In this document: positions 25,012 through 34,584 of the stretch, piece by piece
Numbering within the stretch: the first letter of the stretch is position 1
How the letters are laid out: every line of letters begins with the position of its first letter
NCBI RefSeq assembly: GCF_002150035.1
Contig: NZ_NETS01000011.1
Coordinates: 1 to 64,000, forward strand
Direction of reading: 5' to 3'
DNA: 64,000 nucleotides
Origin: Leptospira venezuelensis
GTDB taxonomy: Bacteria; Spirochaetota; Leptospiria; Leptospirales; Leptospiraceae
Notes under the pieces: generated by a model
What the model saw: the letters and a program-made list of their open reading frames with translations, nothing else
Told to the model about the DNA's origin: nothing
The model's database searches: none
Translations under genes and position numbers: made by a program

Positions 25012-25565
25012 TGTCCAATTTCCTCTACGATTATATTATGATTAGTATATATACAAATATCTGCGGCTATGTTCATTGCTTCTTTTACTATGGAGGAAGG
25101 TTCTAAATTTGTATGGTGATAGAGCGCCCTGGCTGCTGATAATGCGTAATTTCCACCGGAACCAATTGCTAAAATTCCGTCATCAGGCGAGATTACATCT
25201 CCAGTTCCGGAAACTAAAAAGGATTCATCTTTATCGGCTACGATAAGCATCGCTTCTAATCTTCTAAGCGCTCTGTCGGATCTCCATTCTCTGGCAAGTT
25301 CGACTGCCGATCTGGAAAGACTTCCTCCGAATTCTTGCACTTTTTTTTCGAATAATTCGAATAAGGTGAAAGCGTCTGCCGCAGAACCTGCGAAGCCAGA
25401 TACAATTTTGTCAGAGTAAAGTTTACGAACTTTTCTTGCCGTGTTTTTCATGACGGTGTTTCCGAAAGAAACCTGTCCGTCACCTGCGATCGCTACTTTA
25501 CCGCCTTTGCGGACGCAAAGTATCGTTGTTGCATGTATTTTATTTGGATTTATCGAGTCTTGCAT
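25008..25565 (-). CDS. hslV: HslV, peptidase subunit of the HslUV protease
   Basis: The 185-residue protein has the N-terminal-nucleophile fold. The catalytic Thr of the TTILCV stretch is at residue 13, so a 12-residue propeptide must be cut off; E. coli HslV loses only its initiator Met. The GDGQVSFGN and SGFAGSAADA stretches of the family follow. The ATG at 25565 lies inside the end of xerC (26-base overlap). Together with HslU it forms the cytoplasmic proteasome-like HslUV complex. Order xerC-hslV-hslU is common in bacteria. Confidence 0.95.
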   Translation of the reverse strand: MQDSINPNKIHATTILCVRKGGKVAIAGDGQVSFGNTVMKNTARKVRKLYSDKIVSGFAGSAADAFTLFELFEKKVQEFGGSLSRSAVELAREWRSDRALRRLEAMLIVADKDESFLVSGTGDVISPDDGILAIGSGGNYALSAARALYHHTNLEPSSIVKEAMNIAADICIYTNHNIIVEEIGQ

Positions 25566-26529
25566 GTGGGTGAGCCTTTCGGTAGACCTCTTTGATCTTT
25601 TCCTTACTCACGCTCAGGTAAACCTGGGTGGTGGATAGAGAGGAATGCCCCAATAGCTCTTGGACTGCACGGATATCCGCGCCGGCATCGAGTAAGTCCG
25701 TTGCGAACGTATGACGGAATTTATGGGGGGTAATGGGTTTATCCCATCCCATTCGTTTCCTTCTCTCGTTCAAAATATAACGAACCCCTCTGGTCGTCAG
25801 TTTATTTCCCTTTTGATTCAGAAAAATTTCATCAGATCTGGGACGGAATCTCGGACGCACATCTAAGTATTCATTTAGACTTTTGATGGCTTCTTTTCCT
25901 AAATATACGAATCGTTCCTTTCTTCTTTTACCTAAGACCTTTAAGATAGTATGATCTGCAGATAATTGAACTAGAGTCGCGTCAACTAACTCGAAAACCC
26001 TGAGACCAGAAGAATATAGAACTTCTAAGATTGCCTTATCTCTGATGTTTAGGATTTCAGATGCGTTTTCATTTTCGTATTCGTAATCTAAAATACTTTC
26101 GGTTTCTTCTATTCTGAAATTTTTAGGGACTTGTTTTCTAGTTTTAGGAAAACTCACAGAAAGGATAGGATTTCCTGGCACTAAATTATCTTTTAATAAT
26201 ACTTTGTAGAATGTTCTAAGGCTGGAAAGTTTTCGGCTCTGGGTCCTTCTGTCCAAACCTTGGTTTTTTGAAAGGAATGCAAAATAAGAACGAACATCAA
26301 CAGATTCTAATTGGTAAATTTCGATCTGTTCTTGTAGGCAAAATTCGAAGAATGATTTCAGGTCTAGGAGATAAGCGTTGAGAGTATTTTGGGAATAGTT
26401 TTTTTCCACTCTCAAATATTCATAAAAACGGGAAGCGGCAGAATTCAGGATTTCAGAAGGAAATTGGGGAAGTTTGACCGCGTATTCGCTCACAGGTTTC
26501 TCCGGAGTAAAATCCCCGGAGCGTTTCAA
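25540..26529 (-). CDS. xerC: Tyrosine recombinase XerC/XerD (chromosome dimer resolution)
   Basis: The 329-residue protein has an N-terminal SAM-like core-binding domain (about 30-115) and a C-terminal catalytic domain with the complete active-site set: Arg in SSGLRVFEL, Lys in the GKRRKERF region, HKFRH (His and Arg), LGH, and the nucleophile Tyr in TTQVYL. Position upstream of hslVU marks it as the housekeeping Xer recombinase rather than a mobile-element integrase. XerC and XerD cannot be separated by eye. Confidence 0.9.
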   Translation of the reverse strand: MKRSGDFTPEKPVSEYAVKLPQFPSEILNSAASRFYEYLRVEKNYSQNTLNAYLLDLKSFFEFCLQEQIEIYQLESVDVRSYFAFLSKNQGLDRRTQSRKLSSLRTFYKVLLKDNLVPGNPILSVSFPKTRKQVPKNFRIEETESILDYEYENENASEILNIRDKAILEVLYSSGLRVFELVDATLVQLSADHTILKVLGKRRKERFVYLGKEAIKSLNEYLDVRPRFRPRSDEIFLNQKGNKLTTRGVRYILNERRKRMGWDKPITPHKFRHTFATDLLDAGADIRAVQELLGHSSLSTTQVYLSVSKEKIKEVYRKAHPHARLDKSK

Positions 26530-26543
26530 CTATCCGGGATAGT

Positions 26544-27113
26544 TTATTTATCGGAGGCTTTCGAAAAAATGATCTGTCTTTCCCGGACCCAATCTTTTAT
26601 TTTTTGTTTTGCCTGGTCGAATAATTCGGGTAATTTACTCATTTCTTCCTGGTTAAAATTGGATAGAACATGTCCTGCGGTGAGGGCGCTGTCTCCAGGT
26701 TTTCCCACTCCGAATCTAAGCCTGAAAAAATCGGGCGATCCTAATTTTTCAGCGATGTCTTTGATCCCATTATGACCACCGTTCCCGCCGCTCTGTTTGA
26801 ATTTGAGTTTGGAGAATGGAAAGTCCACTTCGTCATGAATGACTAAGATATTTTCAGGAGGAATCCCATTTTTGCGGGAAAGTTCTGAGACTGCTTTTCC
26901 GGAAAGATTCATGTATTCCAAAGGTTTTAGGAAATAATAAGAAACTCCTTCCTTATCCATTTTTCCTTTTTCTTCTTTAGTAGAATGATTTAGGTCCACT
27001 CCCCAATCTTTTGCAAGATCGTCGAGGACCAGAAAGCCAATATTATGGCGGTTTCTTTCGTATTTTTGGCCCGGATTGCCCAGACCAACAATCATCAGTT
27101 TTAAGTTTGCCAT
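26544..27113 (-). CDS. pth: Peptidyl-tRNA hydrolase
   Basis: The 189-residue protein is full length. It has GLGNPGQKYERNRHNIGF near the N-terminus, with the catalytic His of the NRHN stretch at about residue 23. The VIHDEVDFPF and GGNGGHNGIKD stretches that bind peptidyl-tRNA follow. Pth frees tRNA from prematurely released peptidyl-tRNA. Its start lies 13 bases inside the 3' end of the cimA gene. Confidence 0.95.
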   Translation of the reverse strand: MANLKLMIVGLGNPGQKYERNRHNIGFLVLDDLAKDWGVDLNHSTKEEKGKMDKEGVSYYFLKPLEYMNLSGKAVSELSRKNGIPPENILVIHDEVDFPFSKLKFKQSGGNGGHNGIKDIAEKLGSPDFFRLRFGVGKPGDSALTAGHVLSNFNQEEMSKLPELFDQAKQKIKDWVRERQIIFSKASDK

Positions 27114-28651
27114 GTAGGAAGAATTAAGTTCAGCATTTTTTCGGTAGCTAGAACTGCAGCTACTGTTTGGTCGCAGTGAATCCCCATGGTCTTGAAATTT
27201 TCTTCTTCATGATTTTCCTGTGCTTTATTCCAGGTGATCATTGTTTCTACGAGTGCATCCGTTTTTCCACCGGGTGGGATTCTAACTTCGTAATCTACTA
27301 ATCTTGGAATAGAAAGTCCAGCTTTGGAAGCGATGCTTGTGAGAGCAGACATGAATGCATCGTAACCACCGTCACCTTCTCCTTCCTCAGAATACTTTTT
27401 ACCATGATATTCTAATTCTAAACTTGCTTTTGGGCGAATTCCGATTCCTGAGTTAATCTTACAGCCTAGTATCTTGATCGCTTGTACACTTGAATTTCCA
27501 GAAACATCTGCGATGATAAATGGAAGATCTTCAGGTGTAATAGTCTTGTTCTGGTCGCCTAGCTCGATTACCTTTTCCAAAACCTTTTTTTCAATCTCTG
27601 GAGAAAGTACTAACCCAAGTTGTTTTAGGTTTTCGGAGATGCTTGCTTTTCCTGCAAGTTTACCTAAGGCATAACTTCTTTTTCTACCGAAACGCTCTGG
27701 CAGGATTGGATTTGCATATAAATTCCCTTTTTTGTCCCCGTCGGCATGGACTCCTGCAGTTTGGGTGAATACATCTTCTCCCACTACTGGACGGTTTGCA
27801 GAGATCCTTTTTCCACTAAAAACTTCTACTAAACGGCTTGCTTCAGAGATTGATTTTTCGTCCACATCTGTGCATACACCCACTTTATCGTGTAATGCAG
27901 TGATCACTGCCTCGAGTGGAGAATTTCCTGCTCTTTCTCCAAGTCCATTTACGCTAACGTGTAAACCTTTTGCACCTGCTTTAACTGCAAATAAACAGTT
28001 TGCGACGGAAAGATCATAATCGTTATGTCCGTGGAATTCGAAATGTAATTCAGGGTGTTTTTGTGTGAGAAGAGAAATTCCAGAGAATGTTTCGTCAGGA
28101 GAAAGAACTCCTAATGTATCTGGTAAGAAAATTTTGCCTAATGGTTCTTTAGAAAGATGAGAAACAAAATCCAAAACATATTCTTTACTGTTTAAGTATC
28201 CATTGGACCAATCTTCCAAATAAATATTCACTTCCAGTCCATTCTTCTTAGCATAATGAACGGTTTCGGAAACTTCTTCAAAATGTTCTTTAGGAGTTTT
28301 TTTGAGCTGCCCCTCTAGATGTTTTAGGGAACCTTTTGTGAGTAAATTTAAAGTTTTGGCTCCAGAAGCAAGGATCCAATCCACACTTTTATGAGAATCT
28401 ACGAATCCCAAGATCTCGATCCGTTTTTCCAGACCTTCAGAAGCTGCCCAGGACATGATCCCGCGTACACTTTCCAATTCTCCCTGAGAAACTCGGGCAG
28501 ATGCAATCTCCACTCGATCTACTTTCAGATTTTGTAATAGAAATTTTGCAATATTTAGTTTTTCGGAAGCTGAGAAACTTACACCTCTGGTCTGCTCTCC
28601 GTCTCTGAGAGTCACATCCAGGATTTGGACTTTCGGTCTTGTATTTCCCAT
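27101..28651 (-). CDS. cimA: (R)-citramalate synthase CimA
   Basis: The 516-residue protein has the LeuA-family DRE-TIM barrel start LDVTLRDGEQTRG (about 11-23), the metal-binding HGHND (about 210-214), and a C-terminal regulatory domain. Length and sequence match the Leptospira CimA characterised for isoleucine synthesis by the pyruvate pathway, which condenses pyruvate and acetyl-CoA and is inhibited by isoleucine at the C-terminal domain. Leptospira make isoleucine mainly through this route. The gene overlaps pth by 13 bases at its 3' end and abuts the Smr-domain gene at its 5' end. Confidence 0.93.
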   Translation of the reverse strand: MGNTRPKVQILDVTLRDGEQTRGVSFSASEKLNIAKFLLQNLKVDRVEIASARVSQGELESVRGIMSWAASEGLEKRIEILGFVDSHKSVDWILASGAKTLNLLTKGSLKHLEGQLKKTPKEHFEEVSETVHYAKKNGLEVNIYLEDWSNGYLNSKEYVLDFVSHLSKEPLGKIFLPDTLGVLSPDETFSGISLLTQKHPELHFEFHGHNDYDLSVANCLFAVKAGAKGLHVSVNGLGERAGNSPLEAVITALHDKVGVCTDVDEKSISEASRLVEVFSGKRISANRPVVGEDVFTQTAGVHADGDKKGNLYANPILPERFGRKRSYALGKLAGKASISENLKQLGLVLSPEIEKKVLEKVIELGDQNKTITPEDLPFIIADVSGNSSVQAIKILGCKINSGIGIRPKASLELEYHGKKYSEEGEGDGGYDAFMSALTSIASKAGLSIPRLVDYEVRIPPGGKTDALVETMITWNKAQENHEEENFKTMGIHCDQTVAAVLATEKMLNLILPTWQT

Positions 28652-28968
28652 TATTTTAAATACTTTTTTAGATCTTCCGAGGAAGGACCCATGATCTCCA
28701 CAAGTGTGGAACCAGGGTTATTTGCTAGGTGAAGTCCACCATCTTCCAAAATTTTTAGAAAGGAATGTTCTCGGATATAGTCATCGGTCATTTTTTTCAA
28801 AATCCCCTCGCCTATCCCATGTACAACTTCTACCAGGGTTTCTCCCTTCATGAATGCGGCTTGGATTTCCCGGTCCAAGAGCCGATACGCCTCTTCATAT
28901 CTCATTTTACGGATATAAATCGACTTGGGGCCTTTTCGGTTCCCGTCCGAATGTTTCCCTCTCGCCAT
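28651..28968 (-). CDS. Small Smr-domain protein
   Basis: The 105-residue protein consists of an N-terminal basic stretch (about 1-20) and an Smr domain with the VVHGIGEGILKKM loop (about 48-60), matching the HGxGxG loop of MutS2 C-terminal and stand-alone Smr nucleases. Smr proteins cleave or bind nucleic acids, recently linked to rescue of stalled ribosomes. The stop overlaps the cimA start by one base. It is the first gene of the Smr-cimA-pth run. Confidence 0.87.
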   Translation of the reverse strand: MARGKHSDGNRKGPKSIYIRKMRYEEAYRLLDREIQAAFMKGETLVEVVHGIGEGILKKMTDDYIREHSFLKILEDGGLHLANNPGSTLVEIMGPSSEDLKKYLK

Positions 28969-29093
28969 TCTAAGACCATCCTAGGCGGACCTTTTCTCTC
29001 GAAAACAAAGAAATTGGATTTTTGCTTTCCCTTTAGAAGCCCCATGTTAGAGTTTTCCTTTCCCAAAATGTTAAAAAGGAATCCTGCAAGCTT

Positions 29094-30635
29094 GTGACGG
29101 AAGAAACAGAACGCAAAATTTCCAAGAATACGGAAAAACGTAGGGCCGCGATTTGCGGAGGAACTCTCGGAAGAGAAAACCGTTATTATATCCGAGGCCA
29201 AGTAGTGGATATCTCGGTCAGCGAAGAAATGACGGATCCTAAAAAATGGGATCTCCTTACCGGCTTATTCCAAGGACAAGAAAAAGAGATCACTCCGTTT
29301 TTAGACTACGGACTTGAGTCAGTGCGTAAGCCTATCCTTGTAGCAGAAATAGTGGACCAGTCTGGAAAAGTGTTACATCGTTCTCCCGAGATCAGAGGGG
29401 ACGAAAGTGGATTTTTCTTCCATGAGTTTACTTTTCCTTTAGCTCCAGGAAATTATACATTTCATATTCATTTCTTAAAACCTGATTCATATAGACAGTT
29501 TGGAAAAGATTTAGCTTATTTAAATACTCCCGGTAAACATGAGTTAGTCTCTCAGAGTTTGATCGGAATGGGTGCTTTACGTATTTTATCTGAAGAGTAT
29601 ACAGGGATAGTAACTACTTCTGATATTGATCAGACCTATCTAGCCACGGATATTCATTCAAATAAGGGAAAAATTTCTACATTATTCGAAACACCTGAGC
29701 AGAAGTTACCTTTACCGGGTATGCCTACTTTATTCAAGGAATTGAGAGAAGCCACGACAGACTCACCTCTTTGTTTTATTTCCGCAAGTCCTCATTTTTT
29801 CAGACGGACCTTACTTTCTACATTCAGAACACAAGGCGTAAAAACTGAATCACTTCACTTAAAGTATTTAGAAGGTACTTTAAAAGGAATGGTAGATAAG
29901 TTTTGGGACACTCTTTCTCATCCTACTAGGTTTTTGACAGAAGGTCTTTGGGGAGCAGTAGAGAGGGTTCGTAAATTTGCTGGATCTTCCTTTCAAAGTT
30001 TATTCGATCAATTGGCTTATAAACTTACGATCCTTCTCAGAGATAGGATTTATCTTCCTACAAACTCGAAAGAGATTTTGCTTGGGGATAATACTGAAAG
30101 TGATTATTTGATCTTTATTTTGTACCAATTTATTCTAACTGGAGCATTGCAAGGTAAAGAATTAGAAGATTATCTATACAAGCTCAACTTTTTAGGAAGA
30201 GACGCGATTACACGAGATAATGCAAAACTGATCAGAGAACTTGCAGAAGAAAATCGCAGGACACACGGTGATATCAATCCTGTTCAATTGGTCCTTATCA
30301 ATAAAACTGAACTCGGGCCCCCTTCTGATGAAATGAAATGGAATGTGAGAAGTGCTCTTCCTACAGGTTTAGATCCTTGGAAAACGGAAGGAATTGAACC
30401 TTATATTCCTACAGATGGTGCTTTAGGATTTGCACTTGTTATGGTAGAAAGGGATATTTTAGATCTTTCTTCCGTTCTAAAAATTTCAGGAGATATGGCT
30501 GGTCAATGGTTCGAAGGGAAAGTAATAGATCCGAATGTTCTATTGGACCTTGCTAAAAAATTAGAACTTCCTAAAGAAACGGATGCTATTCATAAAAAGT
30601 TTGTAAAAACTTTAAAAGAAGTTTTGGAAGCCTAG
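29094..30635 (+). CDS. App1-like phosphatidate phosphatase (DUF2183, HAD-type)
   Basis: The 513-residue protein contains the DxDxT-type nucleophile motif TTSDIDQTY (about 176-184) of App1/DUF2183 HAD phosphatases, followed by ISASPHFFRR (about 227-236) and the acidic ILLGDNTESD motif (about 327-336). Yeast App1 hydrolyses phosphatidate. Before the catalytic part lies a beta-rich domain (about 20-140), and a helical C-terminal region follows. The start is GTG at 29094 with AAAAAGGA further upstream than usual, so the start is uncertain. It is divergent from the Smr-cimA operon and converges on the DedA gene. Confidence 0.82.
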   Translation: MTEETERKISKNTEKRRAAICGGTLGRENRYYIRGQVVDISVSEEMTDPKKWDLLTGLFQGQEKEITPFLDYGLESVRKPILVAEIVDQSGKVLHRSPEIRGDESGFFFHEFTFPLAPGNYTFHIHFLKPDSYRQFGKDLAYLNTPGKHELVSQSLIGMGALRILSEEYTGIVTTSDIDQTYLATDIHSNKGKISTLFETPEQKLPLPGMPTLFKELREATTDSPLCFISASPHFFRRTLLSTFRTQGVKTESLHLKYLEGTLKGMVDKFWDTLSHPTRFLTEGLWGAVERVRKFAGSSFQSLFDQLAYKLTILLRDRIYLPTNSKEILLGDNTESDYLIFILYQFILTGALQGKELEDYLYKLNFLGRDAITRDNAKLIRELAEENRRTHGDINPVQLVLINKTELGPPSDEMKWNVRSALPTGLDPWKTEGIEPYIPTDGALGFALVMVERDILDLSSVLKISGDMAGQWFEGKVIDPNVLLDLAKKLELPKETDAIHKKFVKTLKEVLEA

Positions 30636-31276
30636 GCTTCCTTTTTTCTTTCGAAAAACTTTTTGTAGATTATAAATCCTAAAACTACGGTTACGAAAAA
30701 GCCTGTAAAAATTTTATTATACAGAGCTAAAAATTCCAGTAACTTCTCCCAATGAGATCCTAGATAAAAGCCTCCGTAGATCAAGATCCCACACCAGATA
30801 GTGACTGCCAAAGTAAATGCAGAGAAGAACCAAAGGGGTCTCATCTCTACCATTCCCGCAACTATAGAAACGAAAAATCGTATTCCTGCGGAGAATCTTG
30901 AGAAGATCACGACAACGAGGCCGTTTCTGGAAAACCAATCCAAGGTTTTTTGGATGGACTCTTCGTTATATAGTTCTGATTTGAATGGGAAGTTTTTATT
31001 CTTCAGCCAATCGAGTAGTTTATGGCCGAATGCATACATCACCCAGGCGCCTGCAAGATTTCCAACTAAAGTGCTTGAGACCAGCTCCCAAAAATTTAAG
31101 GCCCCCCTTGCGAGTAAAAAACCACCGAATGCGGTAACAGTATCACCAGGCCAAGGTGGAAAAACGTTTTCTGTAAAATTGGAAAATGCGAAAAAAAACC
31201 AGACTAAGGCGCTAGGCAGACCGGATACCCAATCTAATAGAGTTTGGATATAAAAATCGAATCCGGCGAATTGCAT
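30632..31276 (-). CDS. DedA-family membrane protein
   Basis: The 214-residue membrane protein has the DedA/VTT features: the re-entrant PPWPGD loop (about 40-45) and the FSRFSAGIRFFVSIVAGMVEM stretch (about 120-140) with conserved Arg and Gly. DedA proteins are thought to flip phospholipids or undecaprenyl phosphate and to need the proton gradient. It overlaps the end of the App1-like gene by four bases in convergent orientation. It is a single-gene unit. Confidence 0.88.
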   Translation of the reverse strand: MQFAGFDFYIQTLLDWVSGLPSALVWFFFAFSNFTENVFPPWPGDTVTAFGGFLLARGALNFWELVSSTLVGNLAGAWVMYAFGHKLLDWLKNKNFPFKSELYNEESIQKTLDWFSRNGLVVVIFSRFSAGIRFFVSIVAGMVEMRPLWFFSAFTLAVTIWCGILIYGGFYLGSHWEKLLEFLALYNKIFTGFFVTVVLGFIIYKKFFERKKEA

Positions 31277-31323
31277 CTAGAAAAGGATTGTCAAGGGGGA
31301 AGCGTTAGATTCAACTAAATTTC

Positions 31324-31842
31324 GTGGAAGGCCGTAGTTTCTCGCAAGTCCTCGGTTCGGTTCTAGTATTTTTACTGATCGGGAATCTTTCTCTTTTTGC
31401 TCAGGATACCAAATTGCCCGATTTGATGAGTCCTGATCCTGTAAAAACCAAAAAGGTTAAAGACAGACCTAAAATTTTTAGGCATAACCAACTAACCATA
31501 GTGGAAAAACCGTATAAGGCACCTTCTTCCATTCCAAGTAATTTTGTTCCGGATGATTCCGAGGTATTGTTTTTTACTGAATTAAAGGCCGATCGTCTTT
31601 TGGATAATAAGGAAGCTGTTGTAATTTTTAAAACCCCTCTTCCAAAAACCACGATGGAGAGATATTACGAATATCTGATCTCCAGTTTTGGTCATAAAAT
31701 ATTGCAAAGTCAAAAATCTGAGGAGAAAAGTTTGTATCTGGTGGATGTTCTTAGGCATAAGATACTCGCGATCACTATTCATCCTGAAGAAAAGGGAAGT
31801 ATTGTAAAAATATTCCAGAAAACCACAAACGGAGGATTTTAA
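31324..31842 (+). CDS. Exported protein of unknown function
   Basis: The 172-residue protein starts at GTG 31324 and has a signal peptide ending near residue 26 (SLFAQD). The mature part contains a mixed fold with a helix around TMERYYEYLISSFG (about 110-123) and looks periplasmic. I recognise no family. Its TAA stop overlaps the ATG of the AI-2E/PerM-type gene by one base (TAATG), so it is translated together with that transporter and may assist it. Confidence 0.65.
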   Translation: MEGRSFSQVLGSVLVFLLIGNLSLFAQDTKLPDLMSPDPVKTKKVKDRPKIFRHNQLTIVEKPYKAPSSIPSNFVPDDSEVLFFTELKADRLLDNKEAVVIFKTPLPKTTMERYYEYLISSFGHKILQSQKSEEKSLYLVDVLRHKILAITIHPEEKGSIVKIFQKTTNGGF

Positions 31843-32954
31843 TGTCCCCGAAAGAAGGACAGGAAACTAACAGAAAACTTTTTAACCTGATCCTAGGCAT
31901 TTTTTGTATCGGGACGGGATTTCTACTCTTTGTAGTTTTAAGGCCTTATTTTTATTCCGCACTTGTTGCCTTGATCCTTTACTTAGCAACGCGTAAACAA
32001 TACAAACAGTTGAGAAGATTGGTAGGTCCAAAGTTTGAGCCATTGGCTCCATGGATCATGATCGGTTCTGTTTGTATGATCGTAATTTTACCTTCTTATT
32101 TTATGATCCGAACTTTGATCGACGAATCTCTTTCTATTCTATTTAAGATCAGGATCTCCCTCTCGGAAGATAAGATCATTGATACGATCATGAGTTTGAA
32201 TATTCTCACCGATCTTTTTACGGATAATCCATTCTTCTGGGTAAAACTTCCTGAAATTTACGGAGATTTTGCTAAAAATTATATAGATATCTTGAACTTG
32301 GACAGCTTATACGCCGTTTTAAGTAATGCTTCTTCTTTTATCCTAGGTTCTATCGATCTTCCTGCAGGGATCATCATGAATCTATTCTTCTCTCTTTTAC
32401 TTTTGTTCTTCTTTTATCAGGACGGAAAAAAAATAGAAAGATTCATTTTGGACAATTTGCCTTTTTCTACAGAGGTAGAAGAACAAGTAGGAAGAAAAAT
32501 TGCATCTGCTGTGCAGACTGTATTTAAAGGAAATCTAATTGTTTCTATTATGCAGGGAGCTGGAGTTTATATTCTTCTTTTATTTGCGAAAATTTCCAAT
32601 CCTTTCTTGTATGCAAGTCTTGCGGCATTTTTCTCTTTGATCCCAGTGATTGGAACTTCCGTAGTTTGGTTGCCAATTGGACTTTATTTGATGTTTATTG
32701 AGAATAATATCATTGGTGCGAGCTTATTCATGGTAATGGGTCTGACTTTGTATATCGTTCTGGAAAATGTTGTAAAACCTAAGATGTTGGATAAAAAACT
32801 TAGGATCCATCCTTTGCTAATCTTCTTATCATTGATCGGAGGGATCCAAGAATTTGGGATCATGGGACTGGTGCTCGGACCAGTTGCAGTCACGATGGTT
32901 GTGATCCTTTGGGACTTCTGGAAATTGTACAGAAAAGATTTTTTTGCTAGTTAA
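31842..32954 (+). CDS. AI-2E/PerM-family membrane transporter
   Basis: The 370-residue protein has about eight membrane helices with the central non-membrane domain typical of the AI-2E transporter (PerM, UPF0118) family, and the C-terminal signature region IGTSVVWLPIGLYLM through LVLGPVAVTMVVILWDF (about 268-360). Members export AI-2 or, in other bacteria, act as sodium/proton antiporters; the substrate cannot be read here. It lies one base from the exported protein upstream and six bases from xseA, forming a four-gene unit with xseAB. Confidence 0.87.
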   Translation: MSPKEGQETNRKLFNLILGIFCIGTGFLLFVVLRPYFYSALVALILYLATRKQYKQLRRLVGPKFEPLAPWIMIGSVCMIVILPSYFMIRTLIDESLSILFKIRISLSEDKIIDTIMSLNILTDLFTDNPFFWVKLPEIYGDFAKNYIDILNLDSLYAVLSNASSFILGSIDLPAGIIMNLFFSLLLLFFFYQDGKKIERFILDNLPFSTEVEEQVGRKIASAVQTVFKGNLIVSIMQGAGVYILLLFAKISNPFLYASLAAFFSLIPVIGTSVVWLPIGLYLMFIENNIIGASLFMVMGLTLYIVLENVVKPKMLDKKLRIHPLLIFLSLIGGIQEFGIMGLVLGPVAVTMVVILWDFWKLYRKDFFAS

Positions 32955-32960
32955 TTTCGG

Positions 32961-34238
32961 ATGGAAGAAACCAAAACATATTCCGTTTCGGAAATTAACT
33001 CTATCGTTAAACAACTTCTAACTGGACCGGACATACTTCGAAATATTTGGATCCAAGGGGAAATTTCAAATTATTCCAAGTCTCACCAAGGTCATATTTA
33101 TTTTAACTTAAAAGATCCAAAATCTTTAATAGCCTGCACTTTTTTCTCTTATAGTAATGGAAGATATAAGGGAAAACCTTTGGAAAATGGAATGGAGATT
33201 AAGGCATTCGGTGCTGTTTCCGTTTACGAACCCAGAGGACAATATAATTTAAATATTTCCAAAATTGAAGAGTTAGGACAAGGGGATCTTTTACTCCAAA
33301 TAGAAGAACTAAAAAGAAAACTTGCTGCTCAAGGGTTGTTTGACCCGGATAGAAAGAGAAAACTACCTGCATTTCCTTGGAGAATTGGTGTTGCCACTTC
33401 GCCTACCGGCGCGGCAATCGAGGATATTATCCGTATTTCTAAACAAAGATTTCCAAATATAGATATTCTTATCTCTCCTTGTCTTGTACAGGGAGATGGA
33501 GCTCCAGATTCTATTGTTTCTGCAATCAAAGAATTAAATGATCCTAAGTGGGATGTGGATCTGATCATTGCAGGCCGAGGTGGTGGAAGCACAGAAGACC
33601 TCATGGCATTTAATGACGAAAAAGTAGTTCTCGCATTTGCACAAAGTCGCGTTCCAATTATTTCAGCGGTTGGCCACCAGATTGATTCTGTTCTTTCTGA
33701 TTTGGCAGCAGACCATTTTGCCCCTACCCCTACAGCTGCTGCAGAAATGGCTGTACCTGAAATGGAACTTGTAGAATCAGGACTTGCAGAATTTGAAATT
33801 CGACTTAGAACAGCTTTAAAAAATCAATCAAACAATCTAAAAGAGAAGCTTAGGATACTTACTAATAAAAAAGCATTTTTAGATCCAAGATCAATGCTGA
33901 ACGATAGGATTTTACAGTTGGATGAGATTAATTCCAGAATACATTTATTGGGTAAAAATTATCTAATGAGTGCCCAGAATAAATTTAATCCTGTGTCGAC
34001 TGGACTACTTACTTCTTTTAAAACACAATTGGAAAGAAAGAAGAAGGAGTTCCAGCTTCTCTCCGGAAAGTTGGAAGGTTTTTCTCCTTTGGGAACCTTA
34101 AAAAGAGGATACTCTGTAGTTCGTAAGAAAGGAAAAAAAGTCGTTACATCTCCAACACAATTGGAGAAAGAGGAAGAACTAGAGGTTATATTGGCGGAAG
34201 GTAGGATTCGGGTTTCTTACCAAGGTGAAATACAATGA
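32961..34238 (+). CDS. xseA: Exodeoxyribonuclease VII large subunit
   Basis: The 425-residue protein has the N-terminal OB-fold (about 5-100), the catalytic domain with RGGGSTEDLMAFNDE (about 207-221) and the GHQIDSVLSDLAADHFAPTP stretch (about 234-253), and the C-terminal coiled coil. Exonuclease VII degrades single-stranded DNA into oligonucleotides. Its stop overlaps the xseB start by four bases, ensuring joint synthesis. Length is close to the E. coli protein (456). Confidence 0.95.
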   Translation: MEETKTYSVSEINSIVKQLLTGPDILRNIWIQGEISNYSKSHQGHIYFNLKDPKSLIACTFFSYSNGRYKGKPLENGMEIKAFGAVSVYEPRGQYNLNISKIEELGQGDLLLQIEELKRKLAAQGLFDPDRKRKLPAFPWRIGVATSPTGAAIEDIIRISKQRFPNIDILISPCLVQGDGAPDSIVSAIKELNDPKWDVDLIIAGRGGGSTEDLMAFNDEKVVLAFAQSRVPIISAVGHQIDSVLSDLAADHFAPTPTAAAEMAVPEMELVESGLAEFEIRLRTALKNQSNNLKEKLRILTNKKAFLDPRSMLNDRILQLDEINSRIHLLGKNYLMSAQNKFNPVSTGLLTSFKTQLERKKKEFQLLSGKLEGFSPLGTLKRGYSVVRKKGKKVVTSPTQLEKEEELEVILAEGRIRVSYQGEIQ

Positions 34239-34525
34239 GCAAAAAAACAGAAATCAGTTTTGAACAGGCCTTAACCGAATTAGAGCAGATCGCTGAAAAT
34301 TTGGAAAGAGGACAATTGACCTTAGAAGAATCGATTAAATCTTATGAAAGAGGAATGGAACTTAGAACTCTCTGCCAATCTATCTTAGCGGAAGCAGAAG
34401 GGAAAATTGAATATCTTTCCAAATCAGGCAGTAATGAAACCCAAAAGAAAACTGCAAGCCCTAAGTCTGAAACTTCTGCAAGGGCTGCTACCCCACCCGC
34501 AAACGATGATGATGAGTTGTTTTAG
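34235..34525 (+). CDS. xseB: Exodeoxyribonuclease VII small subunit
   Basis: The 96-residue protein carries the XseB helical hairpin: FEQALTELEQIAENLERG (about 9-26), then LTLEESIKSYERGMEL (about 29-44). After residue 65 it has a low-complexity tail rich in Lys, Ser, Ala and acidic residues, longer than in E. coli XseB (80 residues). It associates in several copies with XseA. A strong terminator follows. Confidence 0.94.
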   Translation: MSKKTEISFEQALTELEQIAENLERGQLTLEESIKSYERGMELRTLCQSILAEAEGKIEYLSKSGSNETQKKTASPKSETSARAATPPANDDDELF

Positions 34526-34547
34526 ATAAAAAATTTTGCTAATCTGT

Positions 34548-34577
34548 AAAAAGGCGCCGGATCCGGCGCCTTTTTTT
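34548..34577. terminator. Bidirectional terminator after xseB
   Basis: A perfect palindrome GGCGCCGGATCCGGCGCC at 34553-34570 is preceded by an A-run and followed by TTTTTTT (34571-34577). It can stop the xseA-xseB transcript on the plus strand and the convergent membrane-protein transcript on the minus strand. Confidence 0.92.
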
Positions 34578-34584
34578 ATTGGAA

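Noticed and set aside
25540..26529. Integrase of a mobile element
   Set aside because: The recombinase is fused by overlap to hslVU, the housekeeping Xer context, and no att repeats or cargo genes are present.
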